From Georgenia sp. M64 (lineage in GTDB: Bacteria; Actinomycetota; Actinomycetes; Actinomycetales; Actinomycetaceae), in the NCBI RefSeq assembly GCF_038049925.1, contig NZ_CP145809.1, forward strand, positions 3,940,599 through 4,004,598: 64,000 nt of DNA, in the 5' to 3' direction. The position numbers and the translations under genes are program-made. Positions 32,957 through 42,829 of the stretch are shown here, in pieces. The notes under the pieces are model-generated. The model saw only the letters and a list, made by a program, of their open reading frames with translations, ran no database searches and had not been told where the DNA came from. Within the stretch, counting starts at the first letter, position 1. Each line of letters opens with the position of its first letter.

Positions 32957-33787
32957 GTGGACACCTTCCTCAAGCGCGACCCCGGGCAGGCGGGAGCCAC
33001 CGGCTTCGAGGCCGCCGGGCTCCGCTGGCTCACCGAGGCCCCGGGCGGCGCGGACGTCGTCACGATCGTCGACGAGGGGCCCGGGTGGCTCGAGACCCGG
33101 AGGCTCACCGAGTCCGCGCCCGGTGCCGCCGACGCGGAGGCGTTCGGCCGCGCCCTGGCCCGCACGCACGCGGCCGGCGCCCCGCACCTGGGCTGCCGCC
33201 CGCCGGGGTGGTCCGGGAACGGGTACATGGGCCGCGCGCCCCTGCCGCTCCGGGACGCCCCGTCAGGTTCCGACGCCGCGCGGGCGCCGAGCGGGAACTC
33301 GTCCGGCTCGTGGGGCGAGTTCTACGCCGCCGACCGGGTCCTGCCGTACCTGCCCGCCGCCGTCGCGAACGGGTCGGTGGACCGCGACGGCGAGCGAACG
33401 CTCACCGTCCTGGCCGAGCGACTGTCCGAGGGTGTGCTCGACCACCCGCAGCCGGCGCTCGTCACCGGGCCGGCGGCGCGCCTCCACGGGGATCTCTGGG
33501 GCGGGAACGTCCTGTGGGCGGCGGCCCCCGGGGGCCGGGTGCGCGGCACGCTCATCGACCCGGCCGCCCACGGTGGCCACGCGGAGTCCGACCTCGCCCA
33601 GCTGGCGGTCTTCGGGGTGCCGCACCGGGAGCGGATCGTCGCGGCCTACGAGGAGGTCTCCCCGTTCGCACCCGGCCGGGTCGAGCGGGTGGGCCTGCAC
33701 CAGCTCCACATGCTGATCGTGCACGCCGCCCTCTTCGGCGGTGGGTACGGGCGCCGGACCGTCGCGGTGGCCGCCCGGTACCTGTGA
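32957..33787 (+). CDS. Fructosamine kinase family protein
   Basis: 276 residues. The kinase-like catalytic loop reads ARLHGDLWGGNVLW and the metal-binding Asp is in TLIDPAAHGGHAESDLAQL, both diagnostic of fructosamine/ketosamine-3-kinases. The N-terminal lobe is short, with FLKRDPGQAGATGFEAAGLR. Such enzymes phosphorylate sugar adducts on proteins and free amines so that they fall off. GTG start lies 6 nt after GAGGAT (32945-32950). Isolated gene between divergent and convergent neighbours. The 185-bp gap before it holds three copies of CCGCACGC spaced 18-19 bp. Confidence 0.88.
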   Translation: MDTFLKRDPGQAGATGFEAAGLRWLTEAPGGADVVTIVDEGPGWLETRRLTESAPGAADAEAFGRALARTHAAGAPHLGCRPPGWSGNGYMGRAPLPLRDAPSGSDAARAPSGNSSGSWGEFYAADRVLPYLPAAVANGSVDRDGERTLTVLAERLSEGVLDHPQPALVTGPAARLHGDLWGGNVLWAAAPGGRVRGTLIDPAAHGGHAESDLAQLAVFGVPHRERIVAAYEEVSPFAPGRVERVGLHQLHMLIVHAALFGGGYGRRTVAVAARYL

Positions 33788-33823
33788 GGCACCGGGCGGT
33801 CCGCGCTGTCAGGCGCGGGACCG

Positions 33824-34546
33824 TCAGGCGCGGGGCTGGCGCTCGGCCCAGTCGCCGAGCGCGACGCGCGGCCCGGTGTAGAACGGGATCTCCTCACGCA
33901 CGTGCCGGCGCGCACCCACGGGCCGCAGGTCGCGCATGAGGTCGACGATGCGGTGCAGCTCGGCCGCCTCGAACGCCAGGATCCACTCGTAGTCGCCCAG
34001 CGCGAACGCGGAGACGGTGTTGGCGCGCACGTCCGGGTAGTCCCGGGCGGCCATGCCGTGCTCGCGGAGCATGTCGCGCCGCTCCTCCTCCGGCAGGAGG
34101 TACCACTCGTACGACCGCACGAACGGGTACACGCACAGGTAGGCGCCGGGGTCCTCGCCGGCCAGGTACGCCGGGACGTGCCGCTTGTTGAACTCGGCCG
34201 GCCGGTGCAGTCCCACGACGGACCACACCGGCGCGAGGTGCGCGCCGAGGCCGGAGGCGAGGAGCCGGTGGTAGGCGTCCTGGACGGCCTCGACGGTCGG
34301 GGCGTGCCACCACACCATGAGGTCGGCGTCCGCGCGGAGCCCCGCGACGTCGTAGAAGCCCCGCAGCACCACGCCGGCCCCGGCGACGGCGGCCTCGGCG
34401 TCGGCGACGAGCGCCGACCGCTCGGCCGCGTCGTCGGGCAGGGGCTCGGCCGTGGCGAAGACCGACCACATCGTGTAGTCGATGCCGGCGTTGATGGTCT
34501 CGACGTCGGCGCCCTCGCCGATCCGTGCGGGGCTGGGCTGGCTCAT
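33824..34546 (-). CDS. hemQ: HemQ, coproheme decarboxylase (chlorite-dismutase family)
   Basis: 240 residues. The family core is intact: the catalytic Tyr region [14 protein letters not shown], the axial heme His in [14 protein letters not shown], and [17 protein letters not shown]. HemQ converts iron-coproporphyrin III to protoheme with peroxide, the last step of the coproporphyrin-dependent pathway. ATG has GAGGAG about 8 nt upstream. It is third in the hemA-hemH-hemQ transcript, 41 bp after hemH. Its presence fixes the cluster as the coproporphyrin rather than the protoporphyrin route. Confidence 0.93.
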   Translation of the reverse strand: MSQPSPARIGEGADVETINAGIDYTMWSVFATAEPLPDDAAERSALVADAEAAVAGAGVVLRGFYDVAGLRADADLMVWWHAPTVEAVQDAYHRLLASGLGAHLAPVWSVVGLHRPAEFNKRHVPAYLAGEDPGAYLCVYPFVRSYEWYLLPEEERRDMLREHGMAARDYPDVRANTVSAFALGDYEWILAFEAAELHRIVDLMRDLRPVGARRHVREEIPFYTGPRVALGDWAERQPRA

Positions 34547-34587
34547 GGGTCGGGCTCCTCGGGAAGGGTCGTGGTGGTCGGGTCGCC

Positions 34588-35784
34588 TCAGACGGCGGCG
34601 CGGGTGTCGGCCGGCGCGTCGTCCTGGCAGGCGGCGGGGACGCCGCTGTCGACGCCGGCCCGCAGGCGGCAGCACCCCGGCCGGCAGACGTCGCGCCACG
34701 GGCCGAGCGCCCCGACGGCGACCCGCTCGGGTGCGTCGCCCCGCACGGAGGCCGCACGCTCGAGCAGGAGGTCGGCCAGGCCCGCGACGAACTCCGGCGC
34801 CGTGCCCACCGTGGCGGCGCGCTCCATGCGCAGCCCCAGCTCGTCGGCGGTCTCGCGCGCCTCGACGTCGAGGTCGTAGATGACCTCCATGTGGTCGGAG
34901 ATGAAGCCGATCGGGGCCACGACCGCCGCCTCGGCGCCGTCGGCGTGCAGGGCGGTGAGCGTGCGGCTGACGTCGGGCTCGAGCCACGGTGTCACGGCGG
35001 TGCCGGAACGGGAGCAGTACGCCAGCTCCCAGGGCACCGGGCGGCCCAGCCGCTCGCCCACCTCCTTGGCGACGAGACCGGCGACGTCGAGGTGCTGAGC
35101 GGAATAGCTCGCGGCCGTCTCCACGCCCGAGCCCACCTCCATGGGGGTGGGGATGGAGTGGGTCACGAAGACCAGCGGTGCGGCCGGCCGGGGCCGTCGC
35201 CGCCCGTCACCGGCGGCGTCGCCCTCGCTGTCACCGCCACCGTCGCCATCGCCGAGGCGCTCGTACGCGGCGGCCACCGCCTCGACGTTCGCGGCGACGA
35301 AGCCCGGGTGGTTGAAGTAGGCGCGGACCTTGTCCACCTCGAGCTCGCGACCCTCCGCCGCGAGCGCGGCGAGCGAGGCGGCGATGTTCTCGCGGTACTG
35401 CCGGCAGCCCGAGTACGACCCGTAGGCGCTGGTGACGAGCGTGAGCACCCGGCGCGCGCCGGAGGCGTGCAGCTCACGCAGGGTGTCGGTGAGGAACGGG
35501 TCCCAGTTCCGGTTGCCCCAGACGACCGGGGTGTCGACGCCACGCCCGGCGAGATCCGCCTGCAACGCAGCCAGGAGCGCCTTGTTCTGGTCGTTGATGG
35601 GGCTGCGACCACCGAAGTGGTAGTAGTGCTCGCCCACCTCGGCGAGGCGCTCGTCAGGGATGCCGCGCCCCGCCGTGACGTTGCGCAGGAACGGCACGAC
35701 GTCCTCCGGCTTCTCCGGTCCCCCGAAGGAGAGCAGCAGCACGGCGTCGTAGGGGGACAGGGAGGGCATGGCGCTCGCTCTCAT
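34588..35784 (-). CDS. hemH: Coproporphyrin III ferrochelatase
   Basis: 398 residues, somewhat long. The ferrochelatase core shows [30 protein letters not shown] with the metal-site His, and the acid helix [14 protein letters not shown]. Between residues about 175 and 200 is a Gly/Asp/Arg-rich insert ([14 protein letters not shown]). A Cys in [10 protein letters not shown] plus the C-terminal CRPGCC match the [2Fe-2S] ligands known from actinobacterial ferrochelatases. A 25-residue tail follows the cluster. ATG overlaps the hemA stop (ATGA); an ATG five codons later is possible. Inserts iron into coproporphyrin III. Confidence 0.92.
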   Translation of the reverse strand: MRASAMPSLSPYDAVLLLSFGGPEKPEDVVPFLRNVTAGRGIPDERLAEVGEHYYHFGGRSPINDQNKALLAALQADLAGRGVDTPVVWGNRNWDPFLTDTLRELHASGARRVLTLVTSAYGSYSGCRQYRENIAASLAALAAEGRELEVDKVRAYFNHPGFVAANVEAVAAAYERLGDGDGGGDSEGDAAGDGRRRPRPAAPLVFVTHSIPTPMEVGSGVETAASYSAQHLDVAGLVAKEVGERLGRPVPWELAYCSRSGTAVTPWLEPDVSRTLTALHADGAEAAVVAPIGFISDHMEVIYDLDVEARETADELGLRMERAATVGTAPEFVAGLADLLLERAASVRGDAPERVAVGALGPWRDVCRPGCCRLRAGVDSGVPAACQDDAPADTRAAV

Positions 35785-37178
35785 ACGTCAGCCGGCTGGG
35801 CCGGCAGGGGGAGGTGGGTGGCGGGCTCGTGCGGGTGTCCGGGGGCGTCCGCGACCGGGTGCACCGCGCCTGCGACCCCGGGCAGGCTCACGCCGAGGAC
35901 CTGCTCGAGGGCGAGCAGGTACTCCTCGCCGCGACCCTGGCGCCCGGCGGTGCGCGCCCGGACCGTCGGCTCGTGGAGCAGGCGCGCGGCGAGGCGGCGC
36001 AGGGCCTGGGCGGCCTTGTCCGCGGGGATGGCACCGTCGGCGGGCAGACGCTCGATCTCGGCGGCGACGGCGTCCGCCACCGACTCGCGCAGGGCCACCA
36101 CCGCCTGGTCCATGCGCCGGCCGGCGTGGTCCTCGAGGAGCTCGCGCACCGCGTCGTCGACGATCTGGCGGGCGCGGTCGATCTCGGCGGCGGTCGCGGC
36201 CGGGGCGTGCTCGCGCACGGTCGGCAGGTCGACGAGGAGGACGCCGTCGAGGTCGGCGACCTCCTCCTCGACGTCGCGGTGCAGGGCGAGGTCGACGACG
36301 ACGAGCGGCCCGTCCTCCGGCCGGCGGGCGGCGACCACGGCGGCGACGAGGTCGACCCGCAGGACCGGGGTGCCCGTGCCGCGCACGGTCACGACGAGGT
36401 CGACGCCGGTCAGCGCGGCGGCCAGGTCCTCCTCTGCGACGACGACGCCGTGGCCGGCGGCGAAGTCCCGCGCCCGCCCGGAGGCCGACCACACCGCGAC
36501 ATCGGTGACGCCGCGCTCGCGCAGCGCGGCGAGGGAGGCGCCGGCGTAGGAGCCGGTGCCGACGAGCAGGGTGCGACGCCCGGCCAGGGAGGCGCGCGGG
36601 ACGGCGGGGTCGTGGGGGTCGACGGGTGCCGCCTGCTCATGCTCGAGCGCGGCGGCGCGGGCGGCGGCGAGGTCGAGGGCGACCGAGACGACCGACAGCC
36701 CGGCCCGGGCCAGGTCCGTGGCGACCGCCACCTGGCGGGACGTGCGGGTGGCGCGCTGGAGGGTCTTCTCGAGCAGCGGCGAGGTCGTGCCCGCCTCGCG
36801 GGCGGCGCGCAGGGCCCGGCGCACCTGACCGGTGATCTCCCGCTCCCCCACCACCATCGAGTCCAGCCCGGCGGCGACCTCGAAGAGGTGACGGACCGCG
36901 GCATCGTCGGTCTCGGCCCGCATGAGCCGGGCGACCTCGGCCAGGTCGGTTCCCGAGGTGCGCGCCACCGCCTCCTGGGCGGCCCGGGCGGCCTCCTCGG
37001 GGCTCTCGGCCTCGACGTAGACCTCGAGCCGGTTGCACGTGGCCAGGACCACGGCGCCGGTCACGGCAGGGGAGGACGCCACGACCTGGGGGCCGACCTC
37101 GTGGGCACCCGTGCTCAACCGCTCGACGTCGGTGAGGTTCAGGTCGTGGTGATTCGCCGAGAGCATCAGGAGTACCAC
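35781..37178 (-). CDS. hemA: Glutamyl-tRNA reductase
   Basis: 465 residues from the GTG at 37178 (AGGGGGG upstream). The catalytic Cys is in VLATCNRLEVY (about residue 48), and EVAAGLDSMVVGEREITGQV marks the conserved tRNA-reductase helix. The NADPH domain has LLVGTGSYAGASLAAL, and the C-terminal dimerisation helix is present. First committed step: glutamyl-tRNA to glutamate-1-semialdehyde. First gene of hemA-hemH-hemQ and divergent from hemE by 47 bp. The C-terminal 40 residues are Pro/His-rich and variable. Confidence 0.94.
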   Translation of the reverse strand: MVLLMLSANHHDLNLTDVERLSTGAHEVGPQVVASSPAVTGAVVLATCNRLEVYVEAESPEEAARAAQEAVARTSGTDLAEVARLMRAETDDAAVRHLFEVAAGLDSMVVGEREITGQVRRALRAAREAGTTSPLLEKTLQRATRTSRQVAVATDLARAGLSVVSVALDLAAARAAALEHEQAAPVDPHDPAVPRASLAGRRTLLVGTGSYAGASLAALRERGVTDVAVWSASGRARDFAAGHGVVVAEEDLAAALTGVDLVVTVRGTGTPVLRVDLVAAVVAARRPEDGPLVVVDLALHRDVEEEVADLDGVLLVDLPTVREHAPAATAAEIDRARQIVDDAVRELLEDHAGRRMDQAVVALRESVADAVAAEIERLPADGAIPADKAAQALRRLAARLLHEPTVRARTAGRQGRGEEYLLALEQVLGVSLPGVAGAVHPVADAPGHPHEPATHLPLPAQPADV

Positions 37179-37225
37179 GTCCCCCCTAGTGAACCATTTC
37201 CCCGGGGGGCGGGCACAATGGTCCG
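37179..37225. promoter_or_regulatory. Compact divergent heme promoter (hemA / hemE)
   Basis: Only 47 bp separate the two start codons. For hemE a CACAAT -10 lies at 37214-37219, 6 nt before the GTG and without a Shine-Dalgarno sequence, so a leaderless transcript is likely. For hemA the AGGGGGG ribosome binding site lies at the other edge and its promoter must overlap hemE sequence. The two heme units can hardly be controlled independently at this site. Confidence 0.5.
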
Positions 37226-38278
37226 GTGACGGATTCGACGACCACGGCCCCCGCCCAGGAAATGATGACACCCGCCCTGCTCGAGGCCTATTCCGGACGA
37301 CGCCCGGAGCGTCTGCCGGTGTGGTTCATGCGCCAGGCCGGCCGCTCCCTCCCGGAGTACCGCGCCCTGCGCGAGGGGGTGGGGATGATCGAGTCGTGCC
37401 TGCGCCCGGACCTCGCGGCGGAGATCACGCTGCAGCCGGTGCGCCGTCACGGGGTGGACGCCGCGATCTTCTTCTCCGACATCATGGTGCCGCTGCACCT
37501 GGCCGGCGTCGACGTGACCATCCAGCCCGGGGTGGGGCCGGTCGTGGCCGAGCCGGTCCGCTCGGCGGCCGACGTCGACCGGCTCGTCGCCCACCAGCCC
37601 GGTGACGCCTCCGCCGTGGCCGAGGCCGTCAGGATCGTCGTGGCCGAGCTCGGCGAGACCCCGCTCATCGGCTTCGCGGGCGCCCCCTTCACCCTGGCGG
37701 CGTACCTCGTCGAGGGACGGCCATCGCGCGACCACCTCGCGGCCCGCACCCTCATGCACGCCGACCCCGAGTCCTGGCGGCGCCTCATGCGGTGGGCGGC
37801 GGACATCAGCGCCGACTTCGTGCGCACCCAGGTCCGCGCCGGCGCCCGCGCCGCCCAGCTGTTCGACTCCTGGGCGGGCGCGCTCTCCCTGGACGACTAC
37901 GCCTCCCACGCGGCGCCGTTCAGCGCCCGCACCCTGGCCCAGATCCGCTCCCTCGGTGTGCCGGTCGTGCACTTCGGCACCGGCACCGGTGAGCTGCTCG
38001 GGGCCATGCGGGACGCCGGCGCGGACGTCGTCGGGGTCGACTACCGCATCCCGCTGGACGAGGCGAGCCGCCGCCTCGGCGGCACCACGGTGCTGCAGGG
38101 CAACATCGACCCGGCGCTCCTCGACGCCCCGTGGGACGTCCTCGAGGCGCACGTGCGCGACGTCGTCGAACGCGGCCGCTCGGCGCCCGCCCACGTGGTC
38201 AACCTCGGCCACGGCGTGCCGCCGGGCACCGACCCCGACGTCCTGACCCGCCTCGTGGCCCTGGTCCACTCGCTGTGA
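37226..38278 (+). CDS. hemE: Uroporphyrinogen decarboxylase
   Basis: 350 residues. The signature PVWFMRQAGRSLPEYR is near the N-terminus with the conserved Arg pair, and IGFAGAPFTLAAYLVEG marks the second family motif. Removes four carboxyls from uroporphyrinogen III to give coproporphyrinogen III. GTG start, followed directly by cgoX with a GTGA overlap at 38275. First gene of the six-gene plus-strand heme unit. Confidence 0.95.
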   Translation: MTDSTTTAPAQEMMTPALLEAYSGRRPERLPVWFMRQAGRSLPEYRALREGVGMIESCLRPDLAAEITLQPVRRHGVDAAIFFSDIMVPLHLAGVDVTIQPGVGPVVAEPVRSAADVDRLVAHQPGDASAVAEAVRIVVAELGETPLIGFAGAPFTLAAYLVEGRPSRDHLAARTLMHADPESWRRLMRWAADISADFVRTQVRAGARAAQLFDSWAGALSLDDYASHAAPFSARTLAQIRSLGVPVVHFGTGTGELLGAMRDAGADVVGVDYRIPLDEASRRLGGTTVLQGNIDPALLDAPWDVLEAHVRDVVERGRSAPAHVVNLGHGVPPGTDPDVLTRLVALVHSL

Positions 38279-39732
38279 GGCGGGCGGTGCGCGGCGCCGC
38301 GGCCGGCCCGCCCGCCCGCCCGGACGAGCGCGCGGACGTCGTCGTCGTCGGCGGGGGGATGGCGGGGCTGAGCGCGGCGCACGCGTTCCTCGCCGAGGGC
38401 CTGCGCCCGGTGGTGCTCGAGGCGTCGTCCGCGGTCGGGGGTCTCGTGGGCTCCGGAGTCGTCGGCGGGTACGAGCTCGACCTCGGCGCCGAGGCCTTCG
38501 CCACCCGCCGGCCCGAGGTGGGCGACCTCGTCCGGTCCCTCGGGCTGGAGGTCGTCGAGCCCGGCGCCGGGTCCTGGGTGTGGACCCCCGAGCGGGCCTT
38601 CCGCATCCCCGTGCGGACCCTGCTCGGCGTACCGGCGGACCTCGGTGCGGCCGACGTCGTCGCCGCGCTCGGCCCCGAGGCCGCGGCGGCCGCGGCCGTG
38701 CGGGACCCCGGCCTGCCCGCCCACGTGGGCGCCGACGCCGCCGACCTCGCCACCCTCGTACGCACCCGGATGGGGCAGGTGGTCCTCGACCGGCTCGTCA
38801 CCCCGGTGGCGGGCGGCATCCACTCGGCCGACCCCGCCGACCTCGCCGTCGACTCCGTCATGCCCGGCCTGCGGGCCGCCCTCACCGAGCACGGCACCCT
38901 GGCCGCCGCCGTGGCGGCGCTCGTCGACGCCACCCCCGGCGCGGCCGCGGCCAGCACCGCCGGCGGGCTGTTCCGCCTGCCCCGCGCCCTCGCCGCGGCG
39001 GTGAGGGCCGGCGGTGGTGAGGTCCGCACCGGGGCCACCGTCACCGGTCTCCACGCGGTCGAGGGCGGGTGGACCGTCGATGTCGACGAGGCGGGTGGAC
39101 GGTCCCGCACCACCGCGGCCCACGTGGTCCTCGCCCTGCCCGAGGGCCCGGCACGGGAGCTCCTCGACGGTGTCCTGACCCTGCCCGACGCCCCCGCGGC
39201 GGGCGGGTCGACGATCACCCACGTCACCCTCGTCGTCGAGGCGCCGGCGCTCGACGCCGCCCCCCGCGGCTCCGGCCTGCTCGTGCCGCCGGGCGCGACG
39301 GGCGTGCGCGCGAAGGCGCTCACCCACGTCAGCGCGAAGTGGCCGTGGCTGCGTGAGGTCACCGGCCCGGGCGTCCACGTCCTGCGGGTCTCCTACGGCC
39401 GGCACGGCGAGCGCACCGACGACGTCGGTGCCGCGGCCGCGCTGGCCGACGCCACCACGCTCCTCGGCGTGCCCCTGGGCCGGGTCCTCGACCACCGGGT
39501 CGTGCGACGGACCGGGGTCCTCGCTGCCGCCACACCGGCCCACCGCGCGTACGTCACCACGGTCCGCGCCAGGGTCGCCGAGCGGCCGGGCCTGCACCTC
39601 GCCGGCGCCTGGGTCGCCGGCACGGGCCTGGCGGCGGTCGTCGCGCAGGCGCAGTCCCTGGCGCGGTCGGTCGCGACCGACCCGACGGGGCCGGTCGGCG
39701 TCGGGCGAGCGTCCGGCGGGGCCGAGGAATGA
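38275..39732 (+). CDS. hemG: Coproporphyrinogen III oxidase (HemY/HemG-type flavoprotein)
   Basis: 485 residues. An N-terminal FAD-binding motif reads VVVVGGGMAGLSAAHAFL, and the C-terminus has GLHLAGAWVAGTGLAAVV, both typical of protoporphyrinogen/coproporphyrinogen oxidases. With HemQ present the substrate should be coproporphyrinogen III. GTG start overlaps the hemE stop; an internal GTG at 38287 is possible. Also called cgoX in the coproporphyrin-pathway naming. Confidence 0.92.
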   Translation: MRRAVRGAAAGPPARPDERADVVVVGGGMAGLSAAHAFLAEGLRPVVLEASSAVGGLVGSGVVGGYELDLGAEAFATRRPEVGDLVRSLGLEVVEPGAGSWVWTPERAFRIPVRTLLGVPADLGAADVVAALGPEAAAAAAVRDPGLPAHVGADAADLATLVRTRMGQVVLDRLVTPVAGGIHSADPADLAVDSVMPGLRAALTEHGTLAAAVAALVDATPGAAAASTAGGLFRLPRALAAAVRAGGGEVRTGATVTGLHAVEGGWTVDVDEAGGRSRTTAAHVVLALPEGPARELLDGVLTLPDAPAAGGSTITHVTLVVEAPALDAAPRGSGLLVPPGATGVRAKALTHVSAKWPWLREVTGPGVHVLRVSYGRHGERTDDVGAAAALADATTLLGVPLGRVLDHRVVRRTGVLAAATPAHRAYVTTVRARVAERPGLHLAGAWVAGTGLAAVVAQAQSLARSVATDPTGPVGVGRASGGAEE

Positions 39733-39888
39733 CGTGCTGAACGGCATTTCCTGGAACGTCCCGGACGCCGTGGAGAAATGTGACGGAGGCCGCACATCAA
39801 AGGGTCGTGACAATCCGTCAGAAAACGAGATGACACCGTGCCAGAAAACCGCCTCGACAATTCCCCCGGCCCTGGTGACACTGGGGCG
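39733..39888 (+). promoter_or_regulatory. Gap between hemG and hemC with secondary promoter
   Basis: This 156-bp gap is visibly richer in A and T than its surroundings. A GACACT hexamer (39877-39882) lies 6 nt before the hemC GTG, so hemC and the genes after it may have a leaderless start of their own. An in-frame GTG at 39838 would give a longer HemC but has an atypical Asn/Pro-rich lead. No clear operator was found. Confidence 0.45.
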
Positions 39889-40839
39889 GTGAGCACGACC
39901 CTGCGCCTCGGCACCCGGGGCAGCGACCTCGCCCTCACCCAGTCCACGACGGTCGCGGAGGCGCTCGCCGCGAGCTCCGGTCTGGACGTGCGGCTCGTGC
40001 GCATCCGCACCGAGGGTGACCGCTCCACCGCGTCGCTGACCACCCTCGGGGGCACCGGCGTGTTCGCCGCGGCCCTGCGCGAGGCGCTCCTCGCCGGCGA
40101 CATCGACGTCGCCGTCCACTCCCTCAAGGACCTGCCCTCCGCCCCCCTGCCCGGGCTGGAGATCGCCGCGGTCCCCGTGCGCGAGGACCCTCGCGACGCC
40201 CTGTGCGCCCGCGAGGGCTGGACGCTGACGACCCTGCCCGTCGGCGCCCGGGTCGGCACCGGGTCCCCCCGCCGGGCCGCCCAGCTGCGCCTGGCCCGCC
40301 CGGACCTCGACGTCGTCGACATCCGCGGCAACGTGCCCACCCGGCTGGCCCGCGTGGCGCCGGGCGACCTCGACGCCGTCGTCCTGGCCGCCGCGGGGCT
40401 GAGCCGCCTCGGGCTCCTGGCCCATGTCACCGACCTGCTGCCCACCGACGTCATGCTCCCCGCCCCCGGCCAGGGGGCCCTGGCGGTCGAGTGCCGGGCC
40501 GAGGAGCACGCGCCGCCGCTCGCCGCCGCCCTGCGCGAGGTCGAGGACCCCGCCACCCGCCTGGCGGTCGTGGCCGAGCGGGAGGTGCTGCGCGTCCTCG
40601 AGGCCGGCTGCACCGCCCCCGTCGCCGCCCACGCCCGGGTCGACGACGCCGGCCGCCTCCTGCTGACCGCCGGCGTGTTCGGTGGTGACGGGCTCGTCCG
40701 GTCCGGTGCCGCGGACGCGGACGACCTGACCACCGCGCGCGAGCTCGGCGCCGCCCTCGCCCACGAGCTCCTCGACGCCGGGGCGGTCGAGCTCGCGGGC
40801 CTGCCCCCGCGCAGCGACGCCTCCTCGGGCCGGCTGTGA
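39889..40839 (+). CDS. hemC: Hydroxymethylbilane synthase (porphobilinogen deaminase)
   Basis: 316 residues. LRLGTRGSDLALTQS at the N-terminus, AVHSLKDLPSAPLPGL, and IRGNVPTRLARV are all conserved. The Cys that carries the dipyrromethane cofactor is in LEAGCTAPVAAHA. Joins four porphobilinogens into hydroxymethylbilane. hemD starts 10 bp downstream. Confidence 0.95.
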   Translation: MSTTLRLGTRGSDLALTQSTTVAEALAASSGLDVRLVRIRTEGDRSTASLTTLGGTGVFAAALREALLAGDIDVAVHSLKDLPSAPLPGLEIAAVPVREDPRDALCAREGWTLTTLPVGARVGTGSPRRAAQLRLARPDLDVVDIRGNVPTRLARVAPGDLDAVVLAAAGLSRLGLLAHVTDLLPTDVMLPAPGQGALAVECRAEEHAPPLAAALREVEDPATRLAVVAEREVLRVLEAGCTAPVAAHARVDDAGRLLLTAGVFGGDGLVRSGAADADDLTTARELGAALAHELLDAGAVELAGLPPRSDASSGRL

Positions 40840-40849
40840 GACACCGCTG

Positions 40850-41710
40850 ATGACCGACCTCGCCGGCGCGGTCGTCCTCGTGCCCCGCCCGGCGGTCGAC
40901 GACCCGTTCGTCCTGGCGGTGCGGGCGGCGGGCGGCCGGCCGCTGCCCACGCTCCTCGTCCGCACCGTCCCGACCCCGTCGACCGCGCTCGACGACGCCC
41001 TGCGGGCCCTGGCAACCGGCGCCCACACCTGGCTCGCGGTCACCTCGGCGGTGACCGTGGACGTGATCGCCGAGCGGGCCAGAGCCCTGGGGACCACCCC
41101 CGCGGAGCTCACCGCCGGCGCCCGCGTCGCCGCCGTCGGGCCGGCCACCGCGGAAGCGCTCGCGGCGGTGGGTGTCCGGACCGACCTCGTCCCCTCCCGC
41201 ACCGCGAGCGCCGACGCGCTCGTGGCAGCGTGGCCGGAGCCGGACGGCGGCTCCGTGCTGCTCCCCCGGTCCGCGCTCGCCGCGCCCACCCTCGTGCACG
41301 GGCTGCGGGCGCGCGGCTGGCGCGTCACCGACGTCGTCGCGTACACCACCGTCCCCACGTCCGAGCCGGACCCTGCCGTCGCCGCCGCCCTCACCGCGGA
41401 GCAGGTCGACGCCGTCCTGCTCACCTCGGGGTCGGTCGCCCGGGCGCTCGTGAGCCTGTACGGCCTCCCGCCGGCGCGGACGCTGATCTGCGCGATCGGC
41501 GCGAGCACGGCCGCCGCGGCCGCCGCCGCCGGCCTCACGGTCGCCGCCGTCGCCTCGGCGCAGACCCCGGCCGGGCTCGTCGACGCCGTCGCGGCCGCCC
41601 TGCACCCGACGCCCCCGACTGCCCCGCCGGCCCCGATGGCCCCGATAGCCCCGACAGCCCCCATTTCCCCGACCAGCCCTACCACCCCTACCCAGGAGGA
41701 GCCCCGGTGA
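40850..41710 (+). CDS. hemD: Uroporphyrinogen-III synthase with repetitive Pro/Thr tail
   Basis: 286 residues. Two-lobed HemD layout with [28 protein letters not shown], and [11 protein letters not shown]. HemD is poorly conserved and the call rests partly on position between hemC and hemB. The last 28 residues are repetitive ([17 protein letters not shown]) and contain the hemB ribosome binding site AGGAGG in their coding sequence. The stop overlaps the hemB GTG (GTGA). Confidence 0.88.
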   Translation: MTDLAGAVVLVPRPAVDDPFVLAVRAAGGRPLPTLLVRTVPTPSTALDDALRALATGAHTWLAVTSAVTVDVIAERARALGTTPAELTAGARVAAVGPATAEALAAVGVRTDLVPSRTASADALVAAWPEPDGGSVLLPRSALAAPTLVHGLRARGWRVTDVVAYTTVPTSEPDPAVAAALTAEQVDAVLLTSGSVARALVSLYGLPPARTLICAIGASTAAAAAAAGLTVAAVASAQTPAGLVDAVAAALHPTPPTAPPAPMAPIAPTAPISPTSPTTPTQEEPR

Positions 41711-42771
41711 CCACCCGCGAGGACCCCGCCCGTCCCCGGCCGCCCGCACCGGCACCGGACCCGGCCGCCGCTCACGCCGGCCGGCCGGCTGAGCCGCCCT
41801 ACCGTCCGGTCGAGCGGCCCCGGCGCCTGCGCGCGACGCCGGCCCTGCGGCGGCTCGTCGCCGAGACCCGGGTCGCCCCCGCCGACCTGGTCCTGCCGAT
41901 GTTCGTCCGTGAGGGGGTCACCGAGCCGGTGCCCATCGGGTCCATGCCCGGTGTCGTCCAGCACACGACGGACACGCTGCGGCGGGCCGCGGTCGAGGCG
42001 GCCGAGGCCGGCGTGGGCGGGGTCATGCTCTTCGGCGTCCCCGCGACCCGCGACGCCACGGGCACCTGCGCGACCGACGAGGACGGCATCCTCAACGCCG
42101 GACTGCGGGCGCTCGTGGCGGAGGTCGGCGACGCCGTCGTCGTCATGTCCGACCTGTGCCTCGACGAGTTCACCGACCACGGGCACTGCGGGGTGCTGGA
42201 CGCCGCGGGGCGGGTGGACAACGACGCGACCCTCGTGCGGTACCAGGAGATGGCGCTCGCGCAGGCCGCGACCGGTGCCCACGTGCTGGGCCTCAGCGGG
42301 ATGATGGACGGCCAGGTCGGCGCCGTACGTGAGGTGCTCGAGGGGGCCGGGTACACCGACACCGCGATCCTGGCCTACTCGGCCAAGTACGCCTCGGCGT
42401 TCTACGGCCCGTTCCGCGAGGCCGTCGACTCCCAGCTCCGCGGGGACCGCAAGACCTATCAGATGGACGTGGCCAACCGGCGGGAGGGCCTGCGCGAGGC
42501 CACGCTCGACCTCGCCGAGGGCGCCGACGTCGTCATGGTCAAGCCCGCGCTGGCCTACCTCGACGTCCTGGCCGAGGTCGCGGCGCTCTCCGAGGTGCCA
42601 GTGGCCGCCTACCAGGTCTCCGGGGAGTACGCGATGGTCGAGGCCGCCGCGGCTCAGGGCTGGCTCGACCGCCGGCGCACCATCGAGGAGACGGTCCTGT
42701 CCATCCGCCGCGCGGGCGCCGACGTCGTGCTGACCTACTGGGCCACCGAGCTGGCCCGCTGGCTACGGTGA
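41707..42771 (+). CDS. hemB: Delta-aminolevulinic acid dehydratase (porphobilinogen synthase)
   Basis: 354 residues. The Schiff-base lysines are in [16 protein letters not shown] and [12 protein letters not shown]. The metal region reads [15 protein letters not shown]: it keeps two of the three cysteines of zinc enzymes, the middle one being Asp. A 35-residue Pro/Ala-rich N-terminal extension precedes the catalytic domain. GTG start with AGGAGGAG upstream inside hemD. Condenses two 5-aminolevulinates. Confidence 0.95.
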   Translation: MTTREDPARPRPPAPAPDPAAAHAGRPAEPPYRPVERPRRLRATPALRRLVAETRVAPADLVLPMFVREGVTEPVPIGSMPGVVQHTTDTLRRAAVEAAEAGVGGVMLFGVPATRDATGTCATDEDGILNAGLRALVAEVGDAVVVMSDLCLDEFTDHGHCGVLDAAGRVDNDATLVRYQEMALAQAATGAHVLGLSGMMDGQVGAVREVLEGAGYTDTAILAYSAKYASAFYGPFREAVDSQLRGDRKTYQMDVANRREGLREATLDLAEGADVVMVKPALAYLDVLAEVAALSEVPVAAYQVSGEYAMVEAAAAQGWLDRRRTIEETVLSIRRAGADVVLTYWATELARWLR

Positions 42772-42829
42772 GCCCGAGCACCGAGCACCGCCGCACCACC
42801 ACCACACACCCGTCCCGAGGAGCACGACC

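Noticed and set aside
38041-42282. 1413-codon open frame antisense to the heme genes
   Set aside because: It is a GC-bias shadow: Arg/Gly/Ala-rich with no domain, and both strands cannot encode the clearly conserved HemG, HemC, HemD and HemB.
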